From Pseudomonadales bacterium (GTDB taxonomy: Bacteria > Pseudomonadota > Gammaproteobacteria > Pseudomonadales > Azotimanducaceae), in NCBI GenBank assembly GCA_028281005.1, contig JANQKS010000056.1, forward strand, positions 34,263 to 98,262: a stretch of 64,000 nucleotides of DNA. Direction: 5' to 3'. The notes under the pieces are model-generated. The model had not been told where the DNA came from, searched no databases, and saw only the letters and a program-made list of their open reading frames with translations. The position numbers and the translations under genes were made by a program. Positions 7,702 through 15,975 of this stretch are shown piece after piece (position 1 is the first letter of the stretch; the number at the start of each line of letters is the position of its first letter).

Positions 7702-8964
7702 CTACTCCGCGCGCAAAGCGGTGACGGGCTGCAGGCGGTGTATGCGCAAGGTCACTAACAAGGCAGCCAACTGAGTACCCAACAACAGTGCTACGGGCGC
7801 CAGGGAGATACTGGCGAAGGTGATGGCGGGATACAGCCGGCTGGGCATGTAGTACTGCTGCATGGTTTCTTCAATACCACCTAACGGGATACCCACCGCC
7901 GCCGCCCAAGCAACCGCCACGTTGGACAGCAACAAACCTATGCTGACACCCAATATCCACATGATGAACGCTTCAGCCTGCACTAAGCGCATGATGAGGC
8001 TCGGTTTAGTGCCTAGCGCCAACAACATGCCAAACTCCCGGGTGCGCTCAAATACCACCATGATGAAGGTATTCACCACTGAAAAGGTCACCAATATCAA
8101 CAGGGCTCCGTAGAATAGCAGCGCGGTGATTCGATCCAGCTCAATACCCTGCACCACTTCTGGCAGCAGTTGCTGCCATGGGCGAAATACCGCCCGCTCC
8201 GGCAGCAGCAGTTCAATTTGGCGCTGATAGGCGGGCAGCTGCTCCACCTCATCAACACGCAACACCAGGGCATGCACCTCATCACCTAGGGCAAACCCGT
8301 TCTGCACCGTGGCCAGGTGAGTAAACACCAAGGTGCGATCCAGCTCGATTTGCCCGGAACTGAACAACCCGCTGATGCGCAACGCCAAGGCGCCAATGCC
8401 ACCTTCTTTAGCGGCTCCCAACAACACCAGTTCGTCTCCGATACCGGCGCCAAGATTGCGCGCCATGGCCTCACCTACCACCACTTCATCAGCTGCTAGC
8501 GGCAGCACACCAACATGTACCCGATCAAAAAAGCCCACTACCTGAGCTTCCGCGGCAAAATCCACTCCCACCACCGCAGCGCCAAAAGAGCGTTCACCTA
8601 CCGAAGCTAGGGCAAACGCTTGCACCCTTGGCGCGACGCGCAGACCGGCAATATCGTCGAGTTGACGCATCAGCTCGGTGGCGTTGGGCAAGGTTTGCTC
8701 AAGCTTCTCTTCCAGCTCATAGTCCGTGTGGTTGATTTGTGCCTGCCCCAGATAAAAACCGGTAGATCCGGTAATCATGGATTGGTAGGTACCGGCTTGC
8801 AGGGCCATCGCCATCGTCACCAGAGAACTGGCAAAAGCGATGCCGCCGGCGGTAAGCCAGGTACGGCGCGGGTTGCGCCACAAATTGCGCCACGCCATGA
8901 GCCAGGTGAACCCGCGGGCTCGGCGATTAGCGCGAGCAGGCAACGCCGCAACCGCTTCACTCAT
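7702..8964 (-). CDS. FtsX/LolC-type ABC permease (first)
   Basis: A 420-residue protein with the same layout as its downstream neighbour: cytoplasmic N-terminus rich in Arg (ANRRARGFTWLMAWRNLWRN), membrane helix near 35-55, periplasmic domain to about 265, then three helices and a closing LQPVTALRAE. It starts 2 bp after the stop of the LolA-like gene. Two different permeases plus one ATPase match LolCDE stoichiometry, but sequence and operon differ from the housekeeping LolCDE, so this is a specialised paralogue. Confidence 0.88.
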   Translation of the reverse strand: MSEAVAALPARANRRARGFTWLMAWRNLWRNPRRTWLTAGGIAFASSLVTMAMALQAGTYQSMITGSTGFYLGQAQINHTDYELEEKLEQTLPNATELMRQLDDIAGLRVAPRVQAFALASVGERSFGAAVVGVDFAAEAQVVGFFDRVHVGVLPLAADEVVVGEAMARNLGAGIGDELVLLGAAKEGGIGALALRISGLFSSGQIELDRTLVFTHLATVQNGFALGDEVHALVLRVDEVEQLPAYQRQIELLLPERAVFRPWQQLLPEVVQGIELDRITALLFYGALLILVTFSVVNTFIMVVFERTREFGMLLALGTKPSLIMRLVQAEAFIMWILGVSIGLLLSNVAVAWAAAVGIPLGGIEETMQQYYMPSRLYPAITFASISLAPVALLLGTQLAALLVTLRIHRLQPVTALRAE

Positions 8965-8966
8965 GT

Positions 8967-9767
8967 TTACCGGCTCCGGCCGGATTGCAGGGCAAAAGTA
9001 GTGAACATGCGGTCTTCCAGCGCCACATCAAAGTCGATGCTGTCGTAGCGCACTTCGGTGAAGCTGCTACCCTCTTCTAAATCCACCATGCGAATGGTCA
9101 CCGCAATGGTGCGCCCGCCCAACTCGCCTATTTCCAGCGCGGACATTTGCTTCAGCGGCACCATTTCCTGGTCAAAGTAGGTCAGCTCGAGCATGACGTG
9201 ATCGTCCCGAATGATCATACGCTCCTTACCCCACACTACCGGCGCATCCTCCCGCGGCAGCGCGTCGATGGTGTACACGGTATGCCCGTCTTGTTTGGCC
9301 ACCTCAATCAATTCAAGGTCGTAATGGCGCAGGTACTTATCACTGCGGGAGAGGTCGTTATAGGAAAAGTCTGAGCCGGCCCAACTCTGCGACATCATGG
9401 AACTCGGCAGGCGGATGTTACGATTCAGCTTGGGGTTGAAGGTCCACATCTTCTCACCGGTTTTAAGCATGGCATTGCCTGCGTCCTTGGCCGGTGCCGT
9501 AAAGCGGATCAACGCATCTTCCCGCCCACGCGTCCATGCGATCAAACTGGACGTGCGCTCCCAGGTGGGCCGCTTGATGACCATGGTCATTTCCGAATAC
9601 GAGGTCAGCCCCCGAGTCAAATCGATGGCTTTGGTGACCAACACCACCGGATCCACGTCGTTTGTGTCGCCCCCTGTATCCGTTTGCGCAGCCGAAGCGT
9701 GCGGGCAAAACAAGGCACTCATGAGAGCCACGAAAGCGCAAATTTGGACTTGATCTGTAAATTTCAT
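8967..9767 (-). CDS. LolA-like outer membrane lipoprotein-sorting protein
   Basis: A 266-residue periplasmic protein. I start it at MKFTD because this leaves the palindrome at 9791 outside the gene and begins with a signal peptide (VALMSALFCPHASA). The mature domain has the half-barrel pattern of the LolA_like family (outer membrane lipoprotein-sorting protein), with repeated features SYSEMTMVIKRPTWERTSSL, MLKTGEKMWTFNPKLNRNIR and the closing FTEVRYDSIDFDVALEDRMF. Such proteins shuttle a lipidated or hydrophobic cargo across the periplasm. As first gene of the operon it links the FtsX-type permeases to the barrel. Confidence 0.85.
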   Translation of the reverse strand: MKFTDQVQICAFVALMSALFCPHASAAQTDTGGDTNDVDPVVLVTKAIDLTRGLTSYSEMTMVIKRPTWERTSSLIAWTRGREDALIRFTAPAKDAGNAMLKTGEKMWTFNPKLNRNIRLPSSMMSQSWAGSDFSYNDLSRSDKYLRHYDLELIEVAKQDGHTVYTIDALPREDAPVVWGKERMIIRDDHVMLELTYFDQEMVPLKQMSALEIGELGGRTIAVTIRMVDLEEGSSFTEVRYDSIDFDVALEDRMFTTFALQSGRSR

Positions 9768-9790
9768 AAAACTTATACTCGCTCTAAATA

Positions 9791-9803
9791 TTGACCAAGT
9801 CAA
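9791..9803. promoter_or_regulatory. Candidate operator of the TetR regulator
   Basis: TTGAC-CAA-GTCAA is a perfect interrupted palindrome in the 41-bp gap between the divergent starts of the LolA-like gene (9767) and the TetR gene (9809). A TATACT, -10-like toward TetR, lies at about 9774. One bound dimer could repress both directions. Confidence 0.45.
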
Positions 9804-9808
9804 CTTTT

Positions 9809-10432
9809 ATGTCGCTACGACAACAGAATAAAGCCAAAGCCCGCGCCAATATCCTGGCCGCCGCCGCTGCGCTCATTCAGCACCAAGGCGGCAGCAACAC
9901 CACCACGCGCCAAATTGCGCAACAAGCCGGGGTGAGTTATCAGACCTTGTACAACTATTTCCCGAGTAAAGCCCATGTTGTGCGCGCCCTCATCGATGCC
10001 GACATCCAAGCCTGGGCCACACAAGTCGACTTTGTCATCAAACAATACGATGGCGATCTGCTTGGTACTTTGAGCACAATCAACCACAGCTGCTTCGACA
10101 TCATGCAAGGCGAGAAACTGGAGCTATGGCGAGAGATCATGACCCATTTTGCCAGCTGGGACCCCAGCGCAGATCAGGAGCTGGCCACGCTGAACGTGGT
10201 CGCTCACGAGCGTTATCATGCATTGTTAAGCATGGCGCAAGGGGTGGGAGAACTGCACCCCGAGGTTGACTTACACCTGCTGGCGCACACGCTGTTTTGC
10301 CTCACCGACTACGCCATGCTGCGCTACTTCTTAGCATTAAATGCAGACGCAAACACCGATCCGGCTGCACATATGCGCACCCTGGAGGAACAGCTAGAGC
10401 AATTGCTCCACCCGTATTTGATGAGGGCCTAA
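9809..10432 (+). CDS. TetR-family regulator, divergent from the envelope operon
   Basis: A 207-residue protein with an N-terminal TetR helix-turn-helix: KARANILAAAAALIQHQGG, TTTRQIAQQAGVSYQTLYNYF, then SKAHVVRAL. The C-terminal helical ligand domain is unassigned. The ATG at 9809 is preferred over an upstream TTG at 9791 because the TTG is part of the candidate operator. Its position implies control of the LolA-like/FtsX/LolD/barrel operon and of itself. A hydrophobic inducer would fit that context but is inference. Confidence 0.88.
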   Translation: MSLRQQNKAKARANILAAAAALIQHQGGSNTTTRQIAQQAGVSYQTLYNYFPSKAHVVRALIDADIQAWATQVDFVIKQYDGDLLGTLSTINHSCFDIMQGEKLELWREIMTHFASWDPSADQELATLNVVAHERYHALLSMAQGVGELHPEVDLHLLAHTLFCLTDYAMLRYFLALNADANTDPAAHMRTLEEQLEQLLHPYLMRA

Positions 10433-10794
10433 AATCGGCGCGTCAGCCGTAAGCCGTCTTTCGACAAACTGATCTGGTTGGCATTACTCTGCCAAACCAA
10501 GGTGAGTCCTGAGTCTTCACCGTCTTGACGGCCAAAATACCAGTCATGATTGAGACGCCAACCGATGATTTCGGTATGCGCGTCCAGATCAAACCGGCCG
10601 ATACCCAGCGCGTAGGATTTTTGCACGGGCATTTCCGAAAAGTTGGCCGGAACTACGGCACGCGCGGCGTAGCTACCTAAGACCGGTTCATCCGCTAACG
10701 CAGCGGGCGCCAAACTCACGCAGAAGGCGGTCGCCGGTAGATATAGATATAGCCATTTTCTTGCACTTTTTGTTGCACGCTTAAATAGGCGCAT
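10429..10794 (-). CDS. Small secreted protein of unknown function
   Basis: A 121-residue protein with a basic N-terminus and signal peptide (LYLYLPATAFCVSLAPAALA). The mature part is about 87 residues with beta-like alternation (HTEIIGWRLNHDWYFGRQ) and ends with SLSKDGLRLTRRF, a pattern I recall from conserved gammaproteobacterial hypothetical proteins. An in-frame Met at 10854 would add 20 residues ahead of the signal peptide and is less likely. Its stop overlaps the stop of the TetR gene by 4 bp. Confidence 0.6.
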   Translation of the reverse strand: MRLFKRATKSARKWLYLYLPATAFCVSLAPAALADEPVLGSYAARAVVPANFSEMPVQKSYALGIGRFDLDAHTEIIGWRLNHDWYFGRQDGEDSGLTLVWQSNANQISLSKDGLRLTRRF

Positions 10795-10906
10795 AACGTC
10801 GCTCGCCTTTTGTGTGCTATCCCTGCAGAAATGTCCCGTTACCGGCCGCTTCACTGAGGTAAACTGCCGATATTCACCACTTTAACTTGGGCCCGCCGGA
10901 GGATTT

Positions 10907-12355
10907 GTGAAGAAGGTCACATTTGCGCTGATATTGATTGTTGGGTTGATCCTGCTCTCACCGCCGTTGGTTGGCATGCAAGCCCGTGACGCACTGCAAG
11001 ATGCTTTACAACAAGCCGCCGATCAAAGCGGCGAATTTTTGCACATTCGTTTGGAGGACTACGAAAACGGCTGGTTTGAGGGACACGGCAAAGTACGCAT
11101 CGGCTTCAGTGACAGCTATCTGGACACCTTGTTTGAAGACGATGAAAACCCCGAGCTGCAGCAGAGACTACGCGAAGGTTTGGTGCAGGCGGTGCGCATT
11201 AATCACGGGCCTGTCATCGTCGACGATGGTGTACACCTAGAACTTGGCCAAGCGATTGCGCTGATTGACACAAACAGCCACCCCGATATCGCCAAGTGGC
11301 TCGAACAAAGCGGCAACGCTTACCTGTTTAAACTATCCATGGATCTCGGCTTCACCGGCAGCAGCGATCTTCACTTAGAGGCACCCGCGTTTACCACCCA
11401 GATGCAGGGCGGCGACGGCGCTACGGAATTGATCTTTGCGGGTGCCCAAGCATCCGGCAACCTGGATTTTAGCGACATGCACTTGCTCCTCGACGGGCAA
11501 ATGAATGGCTTTTCGGTGCGTGGTACAGACGGTGAGGCGGTCATTGAGCGTACGGTGCTGAGCTCCGACATGGCTTATCCAGAGAGTGATCCCTATGGCG
11601 TGGGTGAAGGCGCCATCACCATTGACCGTATCGTCGCAGTACAAAACGACGCCACCGCGTTTGACCTCAATCAAGCTCGGTTTGATTTTGTCTCAACTAG
11701 GCAGGACCAAACTTTACGACTACAGGCGAAGTATGGCGTCGGCAAACTGGTAAGCGGCGGCGTCACTTATGAAGATGTGCAACTCAACGTGGTGGCGGAC
11801 CAGGTCTCTCGCGAAGCCATGCGAGGACTGCAGGCAGTGAACGCCGAGATCGTCAGCAGCGAAGACCCCTCCGCATGGATGGCCGCTATGCGCACCCCCG
11901 TACATCAAATGTTAACCGCGGGGCTCACCGTACAAATTGCTCCGCTGTCATTTATCTACAATGACAAGCCGTTTAACGCGCAACTGTCCTTGAGCGCTCT
12001 ACCCCAGGCGCTACCGGGCTTGGACACGTTTCAACTGGACGACTTGAGTATGTGGATGAGCGTCATACGTATGGAGGCGGACGTGACCTTACACCGCGAA
12101 TTAGCCACGGAACTGCTGATCCCGCAGATCAAGCAGCAATTGCTGGCGGGGGTACCGGCAGACACCGAAGTTGATGAAGCCCAACTCGAAGACATGGCGC
12201 GTGCGCAGGCGCCGCTGATGTTGGGTGCGCTGATCGGCCAAGGTGTATTTCGTGCGGACGATAACAACCTCAGCGTGGCTGCTGAGTACAGTAATGGCGC
12301 CATGACCGTAAACGGCAACCCATTTCCACTCGAAGCGTTTTTGAATCAACCCTAA
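10907..12355 (+). CDS. DUF945 (YdgA-type) family protein
   Basis: A 482-residue protein starting at GTG with a purine-rich GGAGGA just upstream. Residues 1-24 form one uncleaved or signal-type hydrophobic segment (FALILIVGLILLSPPLVG). The long extracytoplasmic part begins with the DUF945 hallmark, a Tyr-Glu-rich strand followed by GWFEGHGKVRI. The family is common in gammaproteobacteria, usually membrane-anchored and periplasmic, of unknown function. The length fits the family. The gene stands alone, 11 bp before the fusion oxidoreductase, so co-transcription is possible. Confidence 0.8.
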   Translation: MKKVTFALILIVGLILLSPPLVGMQARDALQDALQQAADQSGEFLHIRLEDYENGWFEGHGKVRIGFSDSYLDTLFEDDENPELQQRLREGLVQAVRINHGPVIVDDGVHLELGQAIALIDTNSHPDIAKWLEQSGNAYLFKLSMDLGFTGSSDLHLEAPAFTTQMQGGDGATELIFAGAQASGNLDFSDMHLLLDGQMNGFSVRGTDGEAVIERTVLSSDMAYPESDPYGVGEGAITIDRIVAVQNDATAFDLNQARFDFVSTRQDQTLRLQAKYGVGKLVSGGVTYEDVQLNVVADQVSREAMRGLQAVNAEIVSSEDPSAWMAAMRTPVHQMLTAGLTVQIAPLSFIYNDKPFNAQLSLSALPQALPGLDTFQLDDLSMWMSVIRMEADVTLHRELATELLIPQIKQQLLAGVPADTEVDEAQLEDMARAQAPLMLGALIGQGVFRADDNNLSVAAEYSNGAMTVNGNPFPLEAFLNQP

Positions 12356-12366
12356 TAAGTTTGGTT

Positions 12367-14382
12367 ATGCCTAATAAAATTCGTTGGGGCTTACTGGCCA
12401 CGGGCCGCATCGCTCGTACTTTCGCCGCTGCGCTGTCGGCCTCGGAACAGAATCAGCTGAAGGCCGTAGGAAGCCGCAGCGCCGCAGGGGCACAGGCCTT
12501 TGCGCAGGAATTTCCACAAGTTGCCGACCACTGTCACGCAAGTTACGCAGCACTCCTCGCCGATCCCGAGGTGGATGCGGTCTACATTAGCACCCCACAC
12601 TCTAAACACGCCGCCTGGGCCATACGCGCACTGCAAGCCGGCAAAGCGGTGCTGTGCGAAAAGCCCTTGGCGCTGAATCACGCCCAATGTATGGCCATAG
12701 TGGAATGCGCCCGGCGACGGCAAGTGTTTCTCATGGAAGCCTTCATGTACCGGCTGCATCCGCAAATGCAGCAGGTTCAAAAGCTGATTGACGCAGGCGC
12801 GCTCGGTGAGGTTCGTCACATCGAGGCCAGCTTTGGCTATCACGCGCCGTTTGACCCGGCTTCCCGCTTGTTCTCCAACGCGTTGGCCGGCGGCGGCATC
12901 ATGGATGTAGGCTGTTACCCGCTGTCGTTTGCCCGCGCAGTAGCGGGTAGTGAACCTTATAACATTGCGGCCCACGGTCATTTGGGCAAAACCGGGGTCG
13001 ACGAATGGGCCTCGGCGTTGCTGAAGTTTAACAATGGGGTGTCCGCGCAGCTGGCCACCGCGGTTTCGGCACAACTCGGCAATACCGCAACTGTGTTTGG
13101 CAGCCACGGACGTATCCACCTGCCTAAGCCGTGGTTACCGGCTGACGATGCTGGCGCTTGGTCCTTTGAGCTCACCCAAGGAGCTGATACACAAACCATC
13201 GCAGGTAAAAACGATTCGCTGTATGTCATCGAAGCAGATCATGTGGCCGAGCTGCTGCAAAACGGCGAACTGGAATCCCCTACTTTGACGTGGCAAGACT
13301 CGCTGCACCAAGCCTTGGCGCTGGACAACTGGCGACGGGAAATTGGTTTGGCCTATACCGCCGAGCAACCTGCTACCCACAGCGGGCCTCTGCTCGGCGC
13401 TGTTCGCACCGATCGACCGAGCATGGAACACAGCCATATCCAACATCTGGACAAACCGGTCTCAAAGCTGGTGATGGGTTGTGACAACCAACCGTCCATG
13501 AGCCACGCGAGTGTCATGTGGGACGATTTTTTTGAGCAAGGGGGCAACTGTTTTGATACCGCCTACATCTACGGCGGCGGTACCATGGAAACTCTGCTCG
13601 GGCATTGGCATCAACAACGCGGCTTGCGTGAGGACATTGTCATCGTCGGCAAAGGCGCCCACACCCCGGACAACTTCCCCGGCTGCATCACACCACAGCT
13701 CGACACATCCCTGGAACGCCTGCAAACTGATTATGTAGACGTTTATTTCTTACATCGAGATAACCTGGACATACCCGTGGGTGAGTTTGTCGACGCGCTC
13801 AACGATGAAGTTAAGCGCGGACGCATACGCGCGTTTGGCGGCTCTAATTGGACCTTGGAGCGCGTAGCAGCGGCCAACGAGTATGCCCAAGCCAACGGCT
13901 TACAGGGGTTTAGCGCTGTCTCCAACAACTTCAGCTTAGCGCTGATGCGCGAACCCATATGGCCGGGGACGGTGGCGTCTTCTACACCGGAGTACATCGA
14001 CTTCCTGACCCGCAGCCAAATGGCGCTACTGCCTTGGTCGTCCCAAGCGCGGGGGTTTTTCACCCCTTGGGCAGACCAGGTGATAGCCGAAGCAGGTAGC
14101 GAAAACTTAGCCGTGACAACCATGCAGCCCACCATCGAAGAACTTAAGCGCGTATGGTTTTCCGACAAAAACTTTGCACGCAGACAGCGTGCTCAACAAC
14201 TAGCAGAACGTTATGACACCGATCTGATTAACATTGCGTTGGCCTATGTGTTAAGACAACCATTCCCGACATTTGCCTTGGTTGGCCCACGCCTGTTGCA
14301 GGAGACCAGCAGTTGTATCGCCAGCTTGGAGATACCGCTCTCGGCTGCAGACATCACCTTCTTGGAGGCTGGCAGCGTCTGA
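12367..14382 (+). CDS. Gfo/Idh/MocA oxidoreductase fused to an aldo/keto reductase
   Basis: A 671-residue bifunctional-looking protein. Residues 1-330 are a Gfo/Idh/MocA enzyme: Rossmann start WGLLATGRIARTFA, STPHSKHA, and the catalytic-Lys motif LCEKPLAL near 96, then the C-terminal sheet domain with GGGIMDVGCYPL. Residues 355-671 are an aldo/keto reductase with the tetrad Asp and Tyr in NCFDTAYIYGGG, Lys in VIVGKGAH and His in YFLHRDN. Both active sites look intact, and no stop or frameshift separates them. An NAD(P)-dependent two-step sugar or cyclitol redox conversion is a reasonable inference; the substrate is unknown. Confidence 0.88.
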   Translation: MPNKIRWGLLATGRIARTFAAALSASEQNQLKAVGSRSAAGAQAFAQEFPQVADHCHASYAALLADPEVDAVYISTPHSKHAAWAIRALQAGKAVLCEKPLALNHAQCMAIVECARRRQVFLMEAFMYRLHPQMQQVQKLIDAGALGEVRHIEASFGYHAPFDPASRLFSNALAGGGIMDVGCYPLSFARAVAGSEPYNIAAHGHLGKTGVDEWASALLKFNNGVSAQLATAVSAQLGNTATVFGSHGRIHLPKPWLPADDAGAWSFELTQGADTQTIAGKNDSLYVIEADHVAELLQNGELESPTLTWQDSLHQALALDNWRREIGLAYTAEQPATHSGPLLGAVRTDRPSMEHSHIQHLDKPVSKLVMGCDNQPSMSHASVMWDDFFEQGGNCFDTAYIYGGGTMETLLGHWHQQRGLREDIVIVGKGAHTPDNFPGCITPQLDTSLERLQTDYVDVYFLHRDNLDIPVGEFVDALNDEVKRGRIRAFGGSNWTLERVAAANEYAQANGLQGFSAVSNNFSLALMREPIWPGTVASSTPEYIDFLTRSQMALLPWSSQARGFFTPWADQVIAEAGSENLAVTTMQPTIEELKRVWFSDKNFARRQRAQQLAERYDTDLINIALAYVLRQPFPTFALVGPRLLQETSSCIASLEIPLSAADITFLEAGSV

Positions 14383-14408
14383 ATACTTTGTAGATGCTCT
14401 GAGGTGAC

Positions 14409-14858
14409 CTAACGTCGGCGGCGCGCGAGAGAAACCACGTTGTCGCCGCCAATCACCTGTTGCTTGAGCTTAAACAGCACCTCCCAGGTACGCGTCTTAC
14501 CGGCTTCGTGCCAAAACCCACGACAGCCGATACCACCACTGGTGGACCACATCGTCACCGAGACGCTTTGGGTTTGGCCCGGATTCCACAACAGGCAATG
14601 ATTAGGTTCACTCTCTAACTTGCCGATGCCATCCAGCGCCATCCCCGCTACGCGCGCATCTATAACATAGGTGCCGACCTCATCCGGGGCGACGCGAATA
14701 GATACCTCTCCGGAGAAATCTTTCTCGAGTTGGCCGCTTACGGTAAACCCGCCCTCGTCTTCGCTGACCTGCAGGTCGAGCTGCACTTCTTCACCTAAGG
14801 CGGCGCCTTCCACCAGGAGCTTGCCGCGGCCCAACCAACTGCCTTTATTGAGTAACAA
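14409..14858 (-). CDS. Conserved hypothetical protein, probably TTG start
   Basis: A 149-residue, beta-rich, soluble-looking protein with no signal peptide. The best start is the TTG at 14858, seven bases after an AAGGAG ribosome site that overlaps the end of the truncated SRAP gene. The frame is the same as that gene, separated by one TGA and one codon. Notable segments are GSWLGRGKLLVEG at the N-terminus, the pair LWNPGQTQSVSVTMWS and GGIGCRGFWHEAGKTRTWEV, and a basic RRRR end. I do not recognise the family. Confidence 0.65.
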   Translation of the reverse strand: MLLNKGSWLGRGKLLVEGAALGEEVQLDLQVSEDEGGFTVSGQLEKDFSGEVSIRVAPDEVGTYVIDARVAGMALDGIGKLESEPNHCLLWNPGQTQSVSVTMWSTSGGIGCRGFWHEAGKTRTWEVLFKLKQQVIGGDNVVSLARRRR

Positions 14859-14861
14859 ACT

Positions 14862-15206
14862 TCAGGCTCCTTTATGTCCCGTGTCTACTTCAATTGGAAC
14901 CGCGGTGCCGATAGGTTCTACACAGCGGCGCTTTTGGTAGGGGGTCTTAAACGCGGGGCTTTTCGCGGCAGTCTCGGATTTGGCGTTAAACATGCTGTAC
15001 TTAGTGGACAGCTCTTTTGCCCACAAAGGGGTCAACCACCGGCGCATGGGCACCCGCTGCGGTTCGCCGTCGGCGCCCAATCTCAACACCGATACCGTCT
15101 CTGTGGGTGCTAAGTTGAAATTGTCCTGCCCGGTATAACGCATCCCAACCCGTTCCATCAGCAACTGTGACAGAGGATCGGATGTCACGTTGAAGCGCCC
15201 ACACAT
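14862..15206 (-). pseudogene. SRAP (YedK-type) gene, truncated after the N-terminal half
   Basis: The 114-residue product starts MCGRFN, the SRAP/HMCES start in which Cys2 crosslinks to abasic sites in single-stranded DNA. It continues through FNLAPTETVSVLR, WLTPLW and the Asn-containing MFNAKSETAAKSPAF to KRRC. Full-length relatives, about 200-230 residues, then carry P(A/S)DGF(Y/F)EW with a catalytic Glu and later a His. Here both are missing: the frame runs on as VEPIGTAVPIEV and ends at TGA. A decayed or partially replaced gene is most likely. A small functional derivative cannot be excluded. Confidence 0.65.
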
Positions 15207-15212
15207 AGCCAG

Positions 15213-15869
15213 TTACTCGCTTGGCACGTGTTTACCGGCTTGCCATCCGCCGTCTGCCAACACAGCCTGGGCAAACTCAATAGGAGTTGCTTCAAGTTGG
15301 GTCGCCATGGTGTCGTTCCAACGATTGAGAAAGCCAAACAGGGATATCACCGCCACAATTTGCACGATCTGGCGGTCACTGAAATGCTGCTGGAGTGCTG
15401 CAAAATGTGTAGGGTCGCTGCTATTGGGTACCTCACCGGCCGCTAAAGCTAACGCAATCACGGCTTTTTCCGCCGGGCTGAATTCAGTAGACGCTTCATA
15501 ATCTAGAACCGACGCCAGTTTAGCCTCAGACAAACCCTGGCGATGCCCGTTGTGCGAGGTGTGCGCCTGACAATAGCGGCAGCCGGCGGTTAAGCTGACG
15601 CAGTACGCGATCAGTTGCACCATGTCGCCGGGCAACGCCTCTGCCGCGTTTGGGTCTGCAGGCGCCATCTCTGCAAAAGCCTTCATTTGCCCACGTATGT
15701 CCGCGCCAAACGTCACACCGGCCAATAGCGAAAATGCCATAGTCAGCTGCGGCATGTGCGCCATGGTCAACATGCTGTTGGGCACAAAACCCATGACCGC
15801 CTCCGCACCGGCAAAAACGGCTTCTAAATCCCCTAAATCTTCCCGCTGCAGCGGTTCCACATGAGCCAT
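15213..15869 (-). CDS. Carboxymuconolactone decarboxylase / AhpD-like protein
   Basis: A 218-residue protein with the AhpD-type redox motif CRYCQAHTSHN near residue 110, in which two Cys and a His form a peroxidase- or disulfide-type centre, inside an all-helical fold. I start it at MAHVEPL because GAGGGG lies just upstream; the frame extends 73 codons further but without a good site. Length fits the uncharacterised peroxidase-related branch. A role in peroxide or alkylhydroperoxide reduction is inferred from the motif. It is divergent from ptrB. Confidence 0.82.
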   Translation of the reverse strand: MAHVEPLQREDLGDLEAVFAGAEAVMGFVPNSMLTMAHMPQLTMAFSLLAGVTFGADIRGQMKAFAEMAPADPNAAEALPGDMVQLIAYCVSLTAGCRYCQAHTSHNGHRQGLSEAKLASVLDYEASTEFSPAEKAVIALALAAGEVPNSSDPTHFAALQQHFSDRQIVQIVAVISLFGFLNRWNDTMATQLEATPIEFAQAVLADGGWQAGKHVPSE

Positions 15870-15975
15870 GGCTGCCCCTCTTTGGTTTTTCGGCTGTCCG
15901 CTAGTGTAGAGGTTTGCGTTTGCAGCTTCATTAAGGAATGCTTGCGCGCTTCGCGCCAAACAAGCGCACCCGCAA

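Noticed and set aside
14862..14864. In-frame TGA between the SRAP half and the next protein read as a selenocysteine or readthrough codon
   Set aside because: The downstream part does not resemble the missing SRAP half, there is no evident SECIS-like hairpin, and a ribosome site plus TTG explains separate translation.
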